8,871 nt of DNA from JBHOQX01 sp042408595. GTDB taxonomy: Bacteria > Chloroflexota > Chloroflexia > Chloroflexales > Roseiflexaceae. The stretch lies in NCBI GenBank assembly GCA_042408595.1, contig JBHOQX010000084.1, positions 1 to 8,871 of the forward strand, written 5' to 3'. The position numbers and the translations under genes were made by a program. The notes beneath the pieces were generated by a model. It made no database searches, was not told the origin of the DNA, and saw nothing but the letters and a program-made list of their open reading frames with translations. This document shows, in pieces, positions 1-5,487 of this stretch (the stretch's first letter is position 1; each line of letters opens with the position of its first letter).

Positions 1-39
1 CGTCTGCATGGCATCAGCTACTTCTGCTATAGTCGTCAT
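1..39 (-). CDS. 5' end of an outward-reading gene, possibly a transposase (partial)
   Basis: Reading leftward from an ATG at 39-37, thirteen codons are open to the window edge (MTTIAEVADAMQT). An AGGAG ribosome-binding site lies at 51-47, seven bases before the ATG, so a real start is likely. The opening residues remind me of N-termini of DDE transposases common in Chloroflexota, but that is a recollection on 13 residues and cannot be proved here. A fold-back structure over the ribosome-binding site (49-89) is of a kind known in insertion sequences and gives modest extra support. The rest of the gene lies outside the window. Confidence 0.4.
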   Translation of the reverse strand, partial: MTTIAEVADAMQT

Positions 40-48
40 CGGGAAGCT

Positions 49-89
49 CCTGTGCCTGACTGGTGGTTGCACTTCCAGCCTCGCACAGG
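49..89 (-). repeat. Inverted repeat masking the ribosome-binding site of the left-edge gene
   Basis: CCTGTGC (49-55) pairs with GCACAGG (83-89). Inside, after a symmetrical 4+4 nt internal loop, CTGG (60-63) pairs with CCAG (75-78), leaving an 11-nt apical loop. In a leftward transcript the arm nearest the gene (55-49) overlaps the AGGAG at 51-47, so the fold would hide part of the ribosome-binding site. That it inhibits translation is inferred. Confidence 0.5.
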
Positions 90-114
90 CGCTTCCTTTT
101 GTCATCCCTTCTTG

Positions 115-130
115 TCAAGTCTTAACTTGA
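115..130. repeat. Small perfect palindrome, arms TCAAGT / ACTTGA
   Basis: TCAAGT (115-120), spacer CTTA, ACTTGA (125-130). Six-base arms with a 4-nt centre, in an AT-richer patch between the left-edge gene and the metallopeptidase gene. It could be an operator, part of a mobile-element end, or chance. Confidence 0.3.
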
Positions 131-142
131 TGCGCATGGGAG

Positions 143-204
143 CGTGCAACGTTCAGGGCCCCTTCGATCATCAACCGTGAACGCGGCACGCTGAACGCCG
201 CACG
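143..204. repeat. Three copies of the motif GAACGNNGCACG upstream of the metallopeptidase gene
   Basis: Plus-strand copies lie at 179-190 (GAACGCGGCACG) and 193-204 (GAACGCCGCACG), forming a 14-bp-period direct repeat. An inverted copy lies at 143-154 (on the minus strand GAACGTTGCACG). The last copy ends six bases before the -10 hexamer at 211, so the two direct copies cover the -35 area. The position fits an operator or activator site; the binding protein is unknown. Confidence 0.5.
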
Positions 205-210
205 TTGGCG

Positions 211-216
211 TATAAT
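211..216 (+). promoter_or_regulatory. Consensus -10 element TATAAT of a probable leaderless promoter
   Basis: A perfect TATAAT ends seven bases before the ATG at 224, so transcription would be expected to start at or next to that ATG. No good -35 hexamer sits 15-18 bases upstream; repeats occupy that place, which would fit an activator-dependent promoter. The alternative ATG at 215 lies inside the -10 box and is therefore unlikely as a start. Confidence 0.6.
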
Positions 217-223
217 GCCGGGT

Positions 224-829
224 ATGGCGACCCGCGATCCCGACACGATCATCGTTGACGGCGTGACGCTCCAGCTTGTCATCGAGCGCAAGCGCGTCAA
301 GCATATCAATGCCCGCCTGCGCGGCGCGACCCTCTCCGTCAGCGCGCCGCACCATGCCCCCCAGCGTGTGCTGGACGAAGTGATCCCCGACCTGGCCCGT
401 CGGCTGGTGCGACGCGTCCGAGCGCGCCAGGTGAATGGCGAGGAGGATGCGCTGGCCCTGGCGCGCCGGGTGGCCGCGCGCTTTCCGCAGCCGCCGGAGG
501 TCGCTGCGGTGCTGTTCGTCACCACCCAGGAGGCCCGCTGGGGGAGCTATAGCCCGGCGAGCCATACGATCCGGCTGAACGCGGCGTTGCGCGAGATGCC
601 GCGCTGGGTGCTGGAGGCGGTCGTCGCGCACGAACTGGCGCATGTGGTGCACCATGACCATTCGCCAGCCTTCTGGGCGCTGCTGCGGCGCGTCTACCCG
701 GAGACCGACCGCGCCGAGGCATTCCTCGACGGCGTGAGCTGGCTTGGCGGGCGCTGGGAGCGCCTGCCGCCGGTCGAGCGTTCGCTGCTGGCCCGGGCGC
801 GGACGCGCGAGGATGAGGAAGCGAGCTGA
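224..829 (+). CDS. YgjP/SprT-like zinc metallopeptidase (M48-like, DUF45)
   Basis: A 201-residue soluble protein with the zinc-protease motif HELAH at residues 136-140 and a third probable ligand, His146, in HDHSPAFW. The HExxH-x5-H-S-x-x-FW pattern is typical of the YgjP-like (DUF45/WLM-related) family, which has the same length range. The conserved RWGSY patch is also present before the motif (QEARWGSYSP). The family's substrates are largely unknown; one member is encoded beside type I restriction genes in some genomes, but nothing like that is here. The start at 224 is preferred over 215 because a consensus TATAAT at 211-216 implies a leaderless transcript beginning at about 224; no ribosome-binding site is visible for either. 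No signal peptide is seen. The next gene starts 102 bp downstream. Confidence 0.85.
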   Translation: MATRDPDTIIVDGVTLQLVIERKRVKHINARLRGATLSVSAPHHAPQRVLDEVIPDLARRLVRRVRARQVNGEEDALALARRVAARFPQPPEVAAVLFVTTQEARWGSYSPASHTIRLNAALREMPRWVLEAVVAHELAHVVHHDHSPAFWALLRRVYPETDRAEAFLDGVSWLGGRWERLPPVERSLLARARTREDEEAS

Positions 830-931
830 CGAACGCCCGCCACGTCCGGGCAGGTTCCTGCGCGTCTCTGCCCTCCACCGTTTCCCGTCTGGCATCGGTT
901 GTCCATCGTCCACCGCGGTTTTGTCGAGCCC

Positions 932-1549
932 ATGTCGAACAGCGATCTGCCCATCCCCGCCGCGCCGGCCCGCGCCGAGATCCGTGCCGGTAACTCGCGC
1001 TTCATCGCCAGCGCCGCGCCGACCGACTCGGTCGCGGCGGCCCGCAGCTTCATCGCCGCCATCCGCCAGGAGCTGCCGGATGCGACGCACCATGTCTTCG
1101 CCTACCGCATCGGGCACGGCGCGAGCATCATCGAGGGCATGAGCGACGACGGCGAGCCATCCGGCACGGCCGGCCGCCCAGTGCTCGCTGTCGTGCGTGG
1201 CAGCGGCCTGGGTGATCTAACCGTGGTCGTCACCCGCTACTTCGGTGGGACGCTGCTGGGCACGGGCGGCCTGGTGCGGGCCTATGGGGATGCGGCAAAG
1301 GCGGTGCTGGCGGTGCTGCCGCGCGCGGCGAAGATCGAGCGCGCCGCCCTCCATCTCACGCTCGACTATAGCAGCTATGATGTGGCCCGGCGGCTGATTG
1401 CGGCGTACGGCGGCACCGTGACGGACGAGACCTTCGCCGCCGATGTGACGATAGACCTGCTGCTGCCGGCCGCGCAGATCGCGGCGCTGACCGCCGCATT
1501 GGAGCAGGCAACCGCGGGCCGGGCCACGATCGCACCCCGCGACGACTGA
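932..1549 (+). CDS. YigZ/IMPACT family protein (UPF0029)
   Basis: A 205-residue protein with the family signature SDDGEPSGTAGRPVL at residues 71-85 and the conserved segment TRYFGGTLLGTGGLVRAYGDA at about 101-121. This is the N-terminal UPF0029 domain. A DUF1949-type C-terminal domain (about 138-203) has a ferredoxin-like alpha/beta pattern. Length equals the bacterial family norm of about 205. Eukaryotic IMPACT acts in translational control through GCN2; the bacterial role is not settled. The ATG at 932 is chosen because it places the family's usual start (a few residues before the Pro-rich opening and NSRFI) correctly; an in-frame TTG at 899 would add 11 unsupported residues. No clear ribosome-binding site precedes 932. 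The stop is 17 bp before the DUF421 gene, which suggests an operon. Confidence 0.88.
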   Translation: MSNSDLPIPAAPARAEIRAGNSRFIASAAPTDSVAAARSFIAAIRQELPDATHHVFAYRIGHGASIIEGMSDDGEPSGTAGRPVLAVVRGSGLGDLTVVVTRYFGGTLLGTGGLVRAYGDAAKAVLAVLPRAAKIERAALHLTLDYSSYDVARRLIAAYGGTVTDETFAADVTIDLLLPAAQIAALTAALEQATAGRATIAPRDD

Positions 1550-1566
1550 ACAACGAGGAGGCGCAG

Positions 1567-2181
1567 GTGCTGGCGCAGATCGGCAGGGATCTGTTTATTC
1601 TGGGCGTTCCGGTGTTGGAGAAGGTGCTGCGGACGGCGCTGGTCTATCTGTTTGTGCTCGGCATGCTGCGGCTGGCCGGCAAGCGCACGCTGGCGCAACT
1701 AAACCCATTCGACTTGGTGGTGCTGCTGCTCCTCTCAAATGTGGTGCAGAACGCGATCATCGGCGACGACAACTCCTTCACCGGCGCGGCGGTGGGCGTC
1801 GTCACGCTGATCGGCCTGAACCACCTGGTAGTGCGCTTCTTCTACCGCCACCAGCGGCTCGAGCGGGTGATCGAAGGCACAGACGAGCCGGCGCTGATCG
1901 CGCATGGTCAGATCAACCGGGAGGAGCTGCGCCGTCACTTGATCACCGTCCACGAGCTGGCGGTCGCGGCGCACAAGCAGGGGTTCGACTCGCTCCGGGA
2001 GGTCGAGTGGGCCGATCTGGACGGATCCGGAGCGCTGGTGTTCCGGCGGCGCGAGCCAACCGCCGACGAACGCCGCCACGCCGAATTGCTGGCCCGCCTG
2101 GATGCGCTGACCAGCGCGGTGACGGCGCTGGCCGCAGCCCCGGGCGCCCCGGCGCAAAAGCCTGAGGAAGGGGCGGGCTGA
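1567..2181 (+). CDS. DUF421 (YetF/YcaP-like) membrane protein
   Basis: A 204-residue protein with three predicted membrane helices at about 19-37, 49-66 and 72-90, followed by a soluble, probably cytoplasmic DUF421 domain (about 95-160). Family hallmarks are visible: R-x-AGKRTLAQLNPFDLVVLLLLSN around residues 35-58, and the later HELAVAAHKQGFDSLREVEWADLDGSG. The tail after about 162 is charged, then Ala/Pro-rich, and looks disordered. In Bacillus spores, YetF-type proteins are linked to germination or lipid-related membrane functions; the role here is unknown. The start is a GTG with AGGAGG five bases upstream (about 1556-1561). Only 17 bp separate it from the preceding gene. Its 3' end faces the desulfurase gene across 43 bp, and I see no obvious terminator between them. 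Confidence 0.85.
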   Translation: MLAQIGRDLFILGVPVLEKVLRTALVYLFVLGMLRLAGKRTLAQLNPFDLVVLLLLSNVVQNAIIGDDNSFTGAAVGVVTLIGLNHLVVRFFYRHQRLERVIEGTDEPALIAHGQINREELRRHLITVHELAVAAHKQGFDSLREVEWADLDGSGALVFRRREPTADERRHAELLARLDALTSAVTALAAAPGAPAQKPEEGAG

Positions 2182-2224
2182 TCCACGACGGTCCGCGCCG
2201 GCGCTCGCCTGCCACCGCGTCCCG

Positions 2225-3397
2225 TTACGTATCCCGCACCGGCGCCACCGACCGCAGCCGCTCGATCAAGGGCGGCAGTGCGTCGATCACGTAGTCGATC
2301 TCCTCGACTGTCGTGCCACGGCCCAGGGTGAAGCGGATCGAGCCGATCGCCCGCTCCGGCGGCAGCCCGAGCGCCAGCAGCACATGCGACGCCTCCAGCG
2401 AGCCGCTGGTGCAGGCCGATCCGCTGGAGGCCGCGATCCCCTGCTGATCGAGCAGCAGCAGCACGCTCTCGCCCTCGACCCCGGCGAAGGCGATGTTGGC
2501 GTTGTTCGGCAGGCGCTGCGTGGGGTGGCCGTTGAGTGAGGCGCCCGGCACCCGCTCTAGCACCCCGGCGACCAGCCGATCGCGCAGAGCTGCGGTGTGC
2601 GCCACGTACTGCCGGCGCTCCGCCTCGGCCTGGCGCAGCGCGGCCGCCAGCCCGACGATCCCCGGCACGTTCTCCGTCCCGGCGCGGCGGCGGCGCTCCT
2701 GCCCGCCCCCGTTGATCTGCGGCAGCAGCGGTGTGCGGTTGCGCACGTACAGCGCGCCGACCCCCTTGGGGCCGTAGAACTTGTGCGCGGAGATGGTGAG
2801 CAGATCGACGTTCAGTTCGCGCACATTCAGCGGCAGCGCGCCAGCGGCCTGCACCGCATCGGTGTGGAACGGGATGCTGCGCTCACGACAGATCGTGCCA
2901 AGCTCGGCGATCGGCTGCAGCGTGCCGATCTCGTTGTTGGCGTACATGACTGACACCAGCACCGTGTCCGGGCGGATCGCCGCGCGCAGGTCATCCGGCG
3001 CGACGATCCCGTCGCGCCCGACCGGGAGCAGGGTTACCTCGAAGCCGCTCGCCTGCAGGGCCTCGACGGCGTGGAGCACGGCGTGATGCTCGATCGCACT
3101 GGTGATCACGTGTGCGCCGCGGCCGGCCGCGCGCTGCGCCAGCGCCACGCCCTTGACCGCCAGATTGTCGGCCTCGGAGCCGCCGCTGGTGAAGACGATC
3201 TCCTTGGCGCTCGCACCGAGCACCGCCGCGACCGTATCGCGCGCCTCGTCGAGCGCGTCGAGCGCGGCGCGGCCGGGCCGGTGGATGCTCGACGGGTTGC
3301 CAAAGTGCTCGCCGAAGAACGGCAGCATCGCGGCGAGCACGCGCTCGTCCAGCGGTGTCGTCGCGGCGTGGTCGAGATAGATCAGGCGATCGGCCAT
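2225..3397 (-). CDS. iscS: Cysteine desulfurase, IscS/NifS type
   Basis: A 390-residue PLP enzyme that takes sulfur from L-cysteine as a persulfide for Fe-S clusters, thiolated tRNA and other cofactors. It has the N-terminal YLDHAATTPLD signature, His104 (cofactor stacking), Asp180 in HTDAVQ, the PLP lysine K206 in SAHKFYGPKG, RRAGTENVPGIVG at 237-249, and the catalytic Cys329 in SGSACTSGSLEASHVL, the long active-site loop typical of group I (IscS/NifS) enzymes. The start is the ATG at 3397, with GAGGAG six bases upstream, because homologues begin just before YLDHAATT; the open frame extends upstream to 3511 but that part is unlike the family. No iscU or scaffold gene follows in the window, so the symbol is by family only. 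Transcription probably starts from the promoter at 3455-3483. Confidence 0.93.
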   Translation of the reverse strand: MADRLIYLDHAATTPLDERVLAAMLPFFGEHFGNPSSIHRPGRAALDALDEARDTVAAVLGASAKEIVFTSGGSEADNLAVKGVALAQRAAGRGAHVITSAIEHHAVLHAVEALQASGFEVTLLPVGRDGIVAPDDLRAAIRPDTVLVSVMYANNEIGTLQPIAELGTICRERSIPFHTDAVQAAGALPLNVRELNVDLLTISAHKFYGPKGVGALYVRNRTPLLPQINGGGQERRRRAGTENVPGIVGLAAALRQAEAERRQYVAHTAALRDRLVAGVLERVPGASLNGHPTQRLPNNANIAFAGVEGESVLLLLDQQGIAASSGSACTSGSLEASHVLLALGLPPERAIGSIRFTLGRGTTVEEIDYVIDALPPLIERLRSVAPVRDT

Positions 3398-3423
3398 GGG
3401 GCGCTCCTCGGCAGGTGGTTTCC

Positions 3424-3445
3424 AGGCGGAATGCCCATTCCGCCT
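3424..3445 (-). promoter_or_regulatory. Perfect palindrome in the iscS 5' leader
   Basis: AGGCGGAAT (3424-3432) and ATTCCGCCT (3437-3445) are perfect 9-bp arms around a 4-nt loop. It begins about ten bases downstream of the -10 box of the minus-strand promoter, so it lies at the very 5' end of the iscS mRNA, ahead of the ribosome-binding site. It could be a repressor operator (for example of a Rrf2/IscR-type regulator, unproven) or an mRNA-stabilising hairpin. Confidence 0.55.
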
Positions 3446-3453
3446 GACACACG
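3442..3453. repeat. 12-bp direct repeat GCCTGACACACG, copy 1
   Basis: Identical to 3568-3579. This copy lies between the -10 box of the iscS promoter and the leader palindrome, covering the expected transcription start. Confidence 0.45.
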
Positions 3454-3454
3454 G

Positions 3455-3483
3455 ATTGTAGCACCGTGCGCAGGGGCGGTCAA
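3455..3483 (-). promoter_or_regulatory. Sigma-70-type promoter for the cysteine desulfurase
   Basis: On the minus strand, TTGACC (3483-3478) and TACAAT (3460-3455) are separated by exactly 17 bases; each matches five of six consensus positions. Transcription would start near 3448, giving a leader of about 50 nt before the ATG at 3397. Confidence 0.65.
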
Positions 3484-3560
3484 ACCGCTCTTGCTGATGG
3501 GCGTGCCGCACAGGGTCTGGAGGGCGGGGTTCAGCGAGCGGGCTTTCTCAGGCTGTCGCC

Positions 3561-3579
3561 CGTGTGTGCCTGACACACG
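3561..3579. repeat. Hairpin/palindrome containing copy 2 of GCCTGACACACG
   Basis: CGTGTGT (3561-3567), loop GCCTG, ACACACG (3573-3579), a perfect 7-bp inverted repeat. Its right part (3568-3579) repeats the 12-mer at 3442-3453; the copies are 126 bp apart, close to 12 helical turns, so looping by one protein is conceivable. Confidence 0.45.
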
Positions 3580-3589
3580 ACGTTCCGGT

Positions 3590-3628
3590 GTAATGCTTCT
3601 CCTATGCTCCGCTAATGCGGTGTTGACA
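3590..3628 (+). promoter_or_regulatory. Chaperone-upstream element, copy 1 (CTCCGCTA core plus TTGACA)
   Basis: The CTCCGCTA core is at 3607-3614 and TTGACA at 3623-3628. A related segment lies upstream of groES at 5220-5258 with the same internal spacing. I see no -10 hexamer 16-18 bases after the TTGACA, so it is not called an ordinary promoter. Confidence 0.4.
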
Positions 3629-3744
3629 TTTTTGCATACATCATGCAGCGGGGAGGTGTTGGAGAGGTGCCTCCCGGACGGGCGGCGGCGCATCGTCCGC
3701 CCAACCCGCTCGCTTCAGATCGCTGCTGGGATCGAGCAGTGGGC

Positions 3745-3753
3745 TGGTACAAT
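3745..3753 (+). promoter_or_regulatory. Extended -10 element (TGGTACAAT), probable promoter of the dnaJ-cbpM unit
   Basis: TG-N-TACAAT is an extended -10; TACAAT matches five of six consensus bases. No good -35 is found, which extended -10 promoters can tolerate. Transcription would start near 3760 and give a leader of about 180 nt before the dnaJ ATG at 3941. Confidence 0.45.
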
Positions 3754-3796
3754 AGTATCGCGACGCAGCGTGCATGGTCAGGCCACCTGAAAGCGG

Positions 3797-3829
3797 CACC
3801 GGATCGCGCCTGAGGGGAGCGCGACGGTG
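3797..3829 (+). other. Stem-loop 1 in the dnaJ leader
   Basis: CACCG (3797-3801) pairs with CGGTG (3825-3829); after a 2-nt GA bulge, TCGCGC (3804-3809) pairs with GCGCGA (3819-3824). The 9-nt loop CTGAGGGGA carries a purine run resembling a ribosome-binding site. No T-tract follows, so it is not a standard terminator. Confidence 0.45.
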
Positions 3830-3848
3830 GGGATGTCTGGCACAGCGC

Positions 3849-3905
3849 GGCTGGCCGGCGCCGTAGCTGGCATACCGTGTGTTTCGGCCGGCTGCGGCGC
3901 CAGCC
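3849..3905 (+). other. Stem-loop 2 in the dnaJ leader
   Basis: Bases 3849-3855 (GGCTGGC) pair with 3899-3905 (GCCAGCC). After a 4-nt bulge, 3860-3863 pair with 3895-3898. The loop is about 31 nt and GC-rich. It ends 35 bases before the dnaJ start codon. Confidence 0.35.
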
Positions 3906-3940
3906 GCCCGGCAGACCAGGTGCAGGCAAGTGAGGCGGTG

Positions 3941-4888
3941 ATGGAATTTAAGGATTATTACGCGGTCCTGGGTGTTGCGCCCGATGCCGACGAGCAGGCG
4001 ATCAAGCGGGCGTACCGCGCGCTGGCGCGCGAGCACCACCCGGACGTCAACCCCGGCGACAAGCGGGCCGAGGAGCGCTTCAAGGAGATCAACGAGGCGT
4101 ATCAGGCACTGAGCGACCCGGAGCGCCGCAAGAAGTACGACGAGCTGCGCCGCCAGTATCAGCAGTGGCAGCAGCGCGGCGGGCCGCGCCAAGATTTCCG
4201 CTGGAGCGATTGGGAGGCCGCGCCGGGGCAGCGGGTGCATGTGCAAAGCGTGTCGCCGGAGGATCTGGAGGATATGTTCGGCGGGGATGCCGCGTTCTCG
4301 GAGTTTTTCAGCTCGATCTTCGGCCAGGCCAGCCCCCGCGCCGGCCGCGCGGCCCGCCCACGCCGCGGGCGCGACCTGGAGCTGCCGGTCGAGATCACGC
4401 TCGACGAGGCCTTCCACGGCACGACCCGCACTATCCAGGTCGGCGACCGGACGATCGAAGCACGCATCCCGCCCGGCGTCCGCGACGGCGCCCGGGTGCG
4501 GTTGGCCGGCCAGGGAAGCCCCGGCGCGGCCGGCGGCGCCCCCGGCGACCTGTACCTGCTGGTCGAGGTCGCGCCGCACCCCCGGTTTGAGCGCGACGGC
4601 GACGACCTGACCTGCGATGTGGACGTGGATATCTTCACCGCGGCGGCCGGCGGCGAGGTGCGTGTACCGACACTTGATGGCGTGGTACGGCTGAAGATCC
4701 CGCCACGCACCCAGGCCGGCAAGACCTTCCGCCTGCGCGGGAAGGGCATGCCACGCCCCGGTAAGCCGTCCGAGCGCGGCGACCTGTATGCTCGCGCGCG
4801 GCTGGTGCTGCCGGAGCCGTTGAGCGATGACGAAGTGCGGACGTTGCGCGATCTGGCAGCGCGGCGCACTGCGAAGGAGACGGTGTGA
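3941..4888 (+). CDS. cbpA: CbpA-like J-domain co-chaperone (class B DnaJ)
   Basis: A 315-residue Hsp40 that stimulates the ATPase of DnaK and delivers unfolded clients. The J domain is at about 4-70 with the essential HPD at 33-35. A linker (71-140) contains DLEDMFGGDAAFSEFFSSIFG, and the DnaJ C-terminal substrate-binding domains span about 144-292. There is no CxxCxGxG zinc finger, which makes it class B like E. coli CbpA rather than DnaJ. The start is the ATG at 3941, two codons before the DYYAVLGV opening, with a weak GAGG upstream. The frame stays open upstream to 3827, but the extra 38 residues are unlike any J-protein. The stop overlaps the start of cbpM (TGATG), implying translational coupling. 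The symbol rests on the class B architecture and the cbpM neighbour. Confidence 0.92.
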   Translation: MEFKDYYAVLGVAPDADEQAIKRAYRALAREHHPDVNPGDKRAEERFKEINEAYQALSDPERRKKYDELRRQYQQWQQRGGPRQDFRWSDWEAAPGQRVHVQSVSPEDLEDMFGGDAAFSEFFSSIFGQASPRAGRAARPRRGRDLELPVEITLDEAFHGTTRTIQVGDRTIEARIPPGVRDGARVRLAGQGSPGAAGGAPGDLYLLVEVAPHPRFERDGDDLTCDVDVDIFTAAAGGEVRVPTLDGVVRLKIPPRTQAGKTFRLRGKGMPRPGKPSERGDLYARARLVLPEPLSDDEVRTLRDLAARRTAKETV

Positions 4889-5223
4889 TGGACGAGGACC
4901 GTCTGTTCACCCTGGAAGAGGCGGCGGCAGCCTGCGGCATGGATGTGCCGGTGGTGCGCCGCTACGCCGAGCTTGGCCTGGTCGCCCCGGCGGGCGGTTA
5001 CACCGCCGAGCAGCTGGCGGAGCTGCGGCGCGCCCGCCGGCTGGCATCCGATCTCGACCTCGACCACGCGGCGGTCGCGATCATCCTGCGGATGCGGCGG
5101 CGCATCCTTGCGCTTCAGGCGGAGATGCGCCGGCTCGAGCGCGAGCTTCGCGCGGCGCATCGCCCATCTGGCTTGGGCGGCTGGACCGAGGCAGAATGGT
5201 ACGACGATACCCCGCCGCGCTAA
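4888..5223 (+). CDS. cbpM: CbpM-like chaperone modulator (MerR-like)
   Basis: A 111-residue protein. Residues 6-35 form a MerR-like helix-turn-helix start (LFTLEEAAAACGMDVPVVRRYAELGLV). Then comes the CbpM-typical DLDLDHAAVAIILRMRRRILALQAEMRRLERELR (55-88), a long helix likely to form a coiled coil. In E. coli, CbpM binds the J domain of CbpA and blocks its action with DnaK; position directly after cbpA with a 1-bp overlap fits the same role. AAGGAG lies nine bases before the ATG at 4888; an in-frame GTG at 4885 with six-base spacing is an equally possible start and adds one residue. The acidic/aromatic tail (WTEAEWYDD) is variable in the family. DNA binding by this protein is not expected but cannot be excluded. 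Confidence 0.85.
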   Translation: MDEDRLFTLEEAAAACGMDVPVVRRYAELGLVAPAGGYTAEQLAELRRARRLASDLDLDHAAVAIILRMRRRILALQAEMRRLERELRAAHRPSGLGGWTEAEWYDDTPPR

Positions 5224-5258
5224 CATTCCACTAATACTCCGCTAGCGCGCATCTAACA
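5220..5258 (+). promoter_or_regulatory. Chaperone-upstream element, copy 2 (CTCCGCTA core plus CTAACA)
   Basis: The core CTCCGCTA is at 5237-5244 and CTAACA at 5253-5258, matching 3607-3614 and 3623-3628 in order and spacing. By hand alignment 5220-5249 and 3590-3619 agree at 19 of 30 positions, with many of the rest being transitions. It overlaps the cbpM stop codon and lies about 245 bp before groES. No good -10 follows. Confidence 0.35.
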
Positions 5259-5285
5259 CATCTCGGCTATCTACACCAGCGAACA

Positions 5286-5328
5286 GCGCATGGGGCGGCC
5301 AGGTGGACCCTGGCCGCCCCGGGTGCGC
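5286..5328 (+). terminator. Very strong hairpin between cbpM and groES, possible terminator
   Basis: GGGGCGGCCAGG (5292-5303) and CCTGGCCGCCCC (5309-5320) are perfect 12-bp arms around a 5-nt loop. GCGCA (5286-5290) and TGCGC (5324-5328) extend the stem past a small bulge. It stands about 65 bp after the cbpM stop. No T-tract follows, so termination may be weak or factor-aided; it could instead be a processing or leader structure upstream of groES. Confidence 0.5.
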
Positions 5329-5487
5329 GTCCGGCTTTCGCCGCTGCCGTGGCGTTGTGCCCGGTAGCCATGCCCTCGCCGGCCGCCCAGACCGCCCCGC
5401 CGCGACGGCCGGCGCGGTTCTCCCCGGCGCGCGCCTGCGAGGGGATAGGGTCTCGGTCCATAGGTCGTGGTTCTTGGGAGGAAGCCT

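Larger units (their letters stand above)
3398..3940. other. 543-bp gene-free regulatory region between divergent iscS-like and dnaJ-like genes
   Basis: No credible protein gene is seen. The stretch holds the iscS promoter and a hairpin (3424-3483, minus), two copies of a 12-mer GCCTGACACACG (3442-3453 and 3568-3579), small inverted repeats at 3609-3620 (CCGC-TAAT-GCGG), 3633-3647 (TGCAT/ATGCA) and 3651-3675 (GGGAGG/CCTCCC), an extended -10 at 3745-3753, and a structured dnaJ leader. The part from 3484 to 3560 shows nothing recognisable. It is unusually long for this compact window. Confidence 0.6.

Noticed and set aside
830..931. Terminator between the metallopeptidase and YigZ-like genes
   Set aside because: Only a 5-bp GCCCG/CGGGC inverted repeat without a T-run is visible, which is expected by chance at this GC content.
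122..1117. Open frame of 331 codons on the minus strand
   Set aside because: It spans two well-supported plus-strand genes and the gap between them and reads as Arg/Gly/Ala-rich shadow sequence.
3398..3511. N-terminal extension of the cysteine desulfurase (38 codons)
   Set aside because: It would contain the promoter and the palindrome, has no family similarity, and the ATG at 3397 has a good ribosome-binding site.
3623..3651. Ordinary sigma-70 promoter using TTGACA at 3623
   Set aside because: The hexamer is perfect but no -10-like sequence lies 16-18 bases downstream.
3827..3940. N-terminal extension of the dnaJ-like gene (38 codons)
   Set aside because: J-proteins begin a few residues before DYYxxLGV; the region instead folds into stem-loops.
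3641..5226. Two long minus-strand open frames opposite dnaJ and cbpM
   Set aside because: They overlap genes with clear J-domain and CbpM signatures; their translations are low-complexity shadows.
5224..5487. CIRCE (HrcA) or HAIR (HspR) operator upstream of groES
   Set aside because: No TTAGCACTC/GAGTGCTAA or CTTGAGT/ACTCAAG pair is present; the best resemblance at 5220-5245 matches only one half-site at about six of nine bases.
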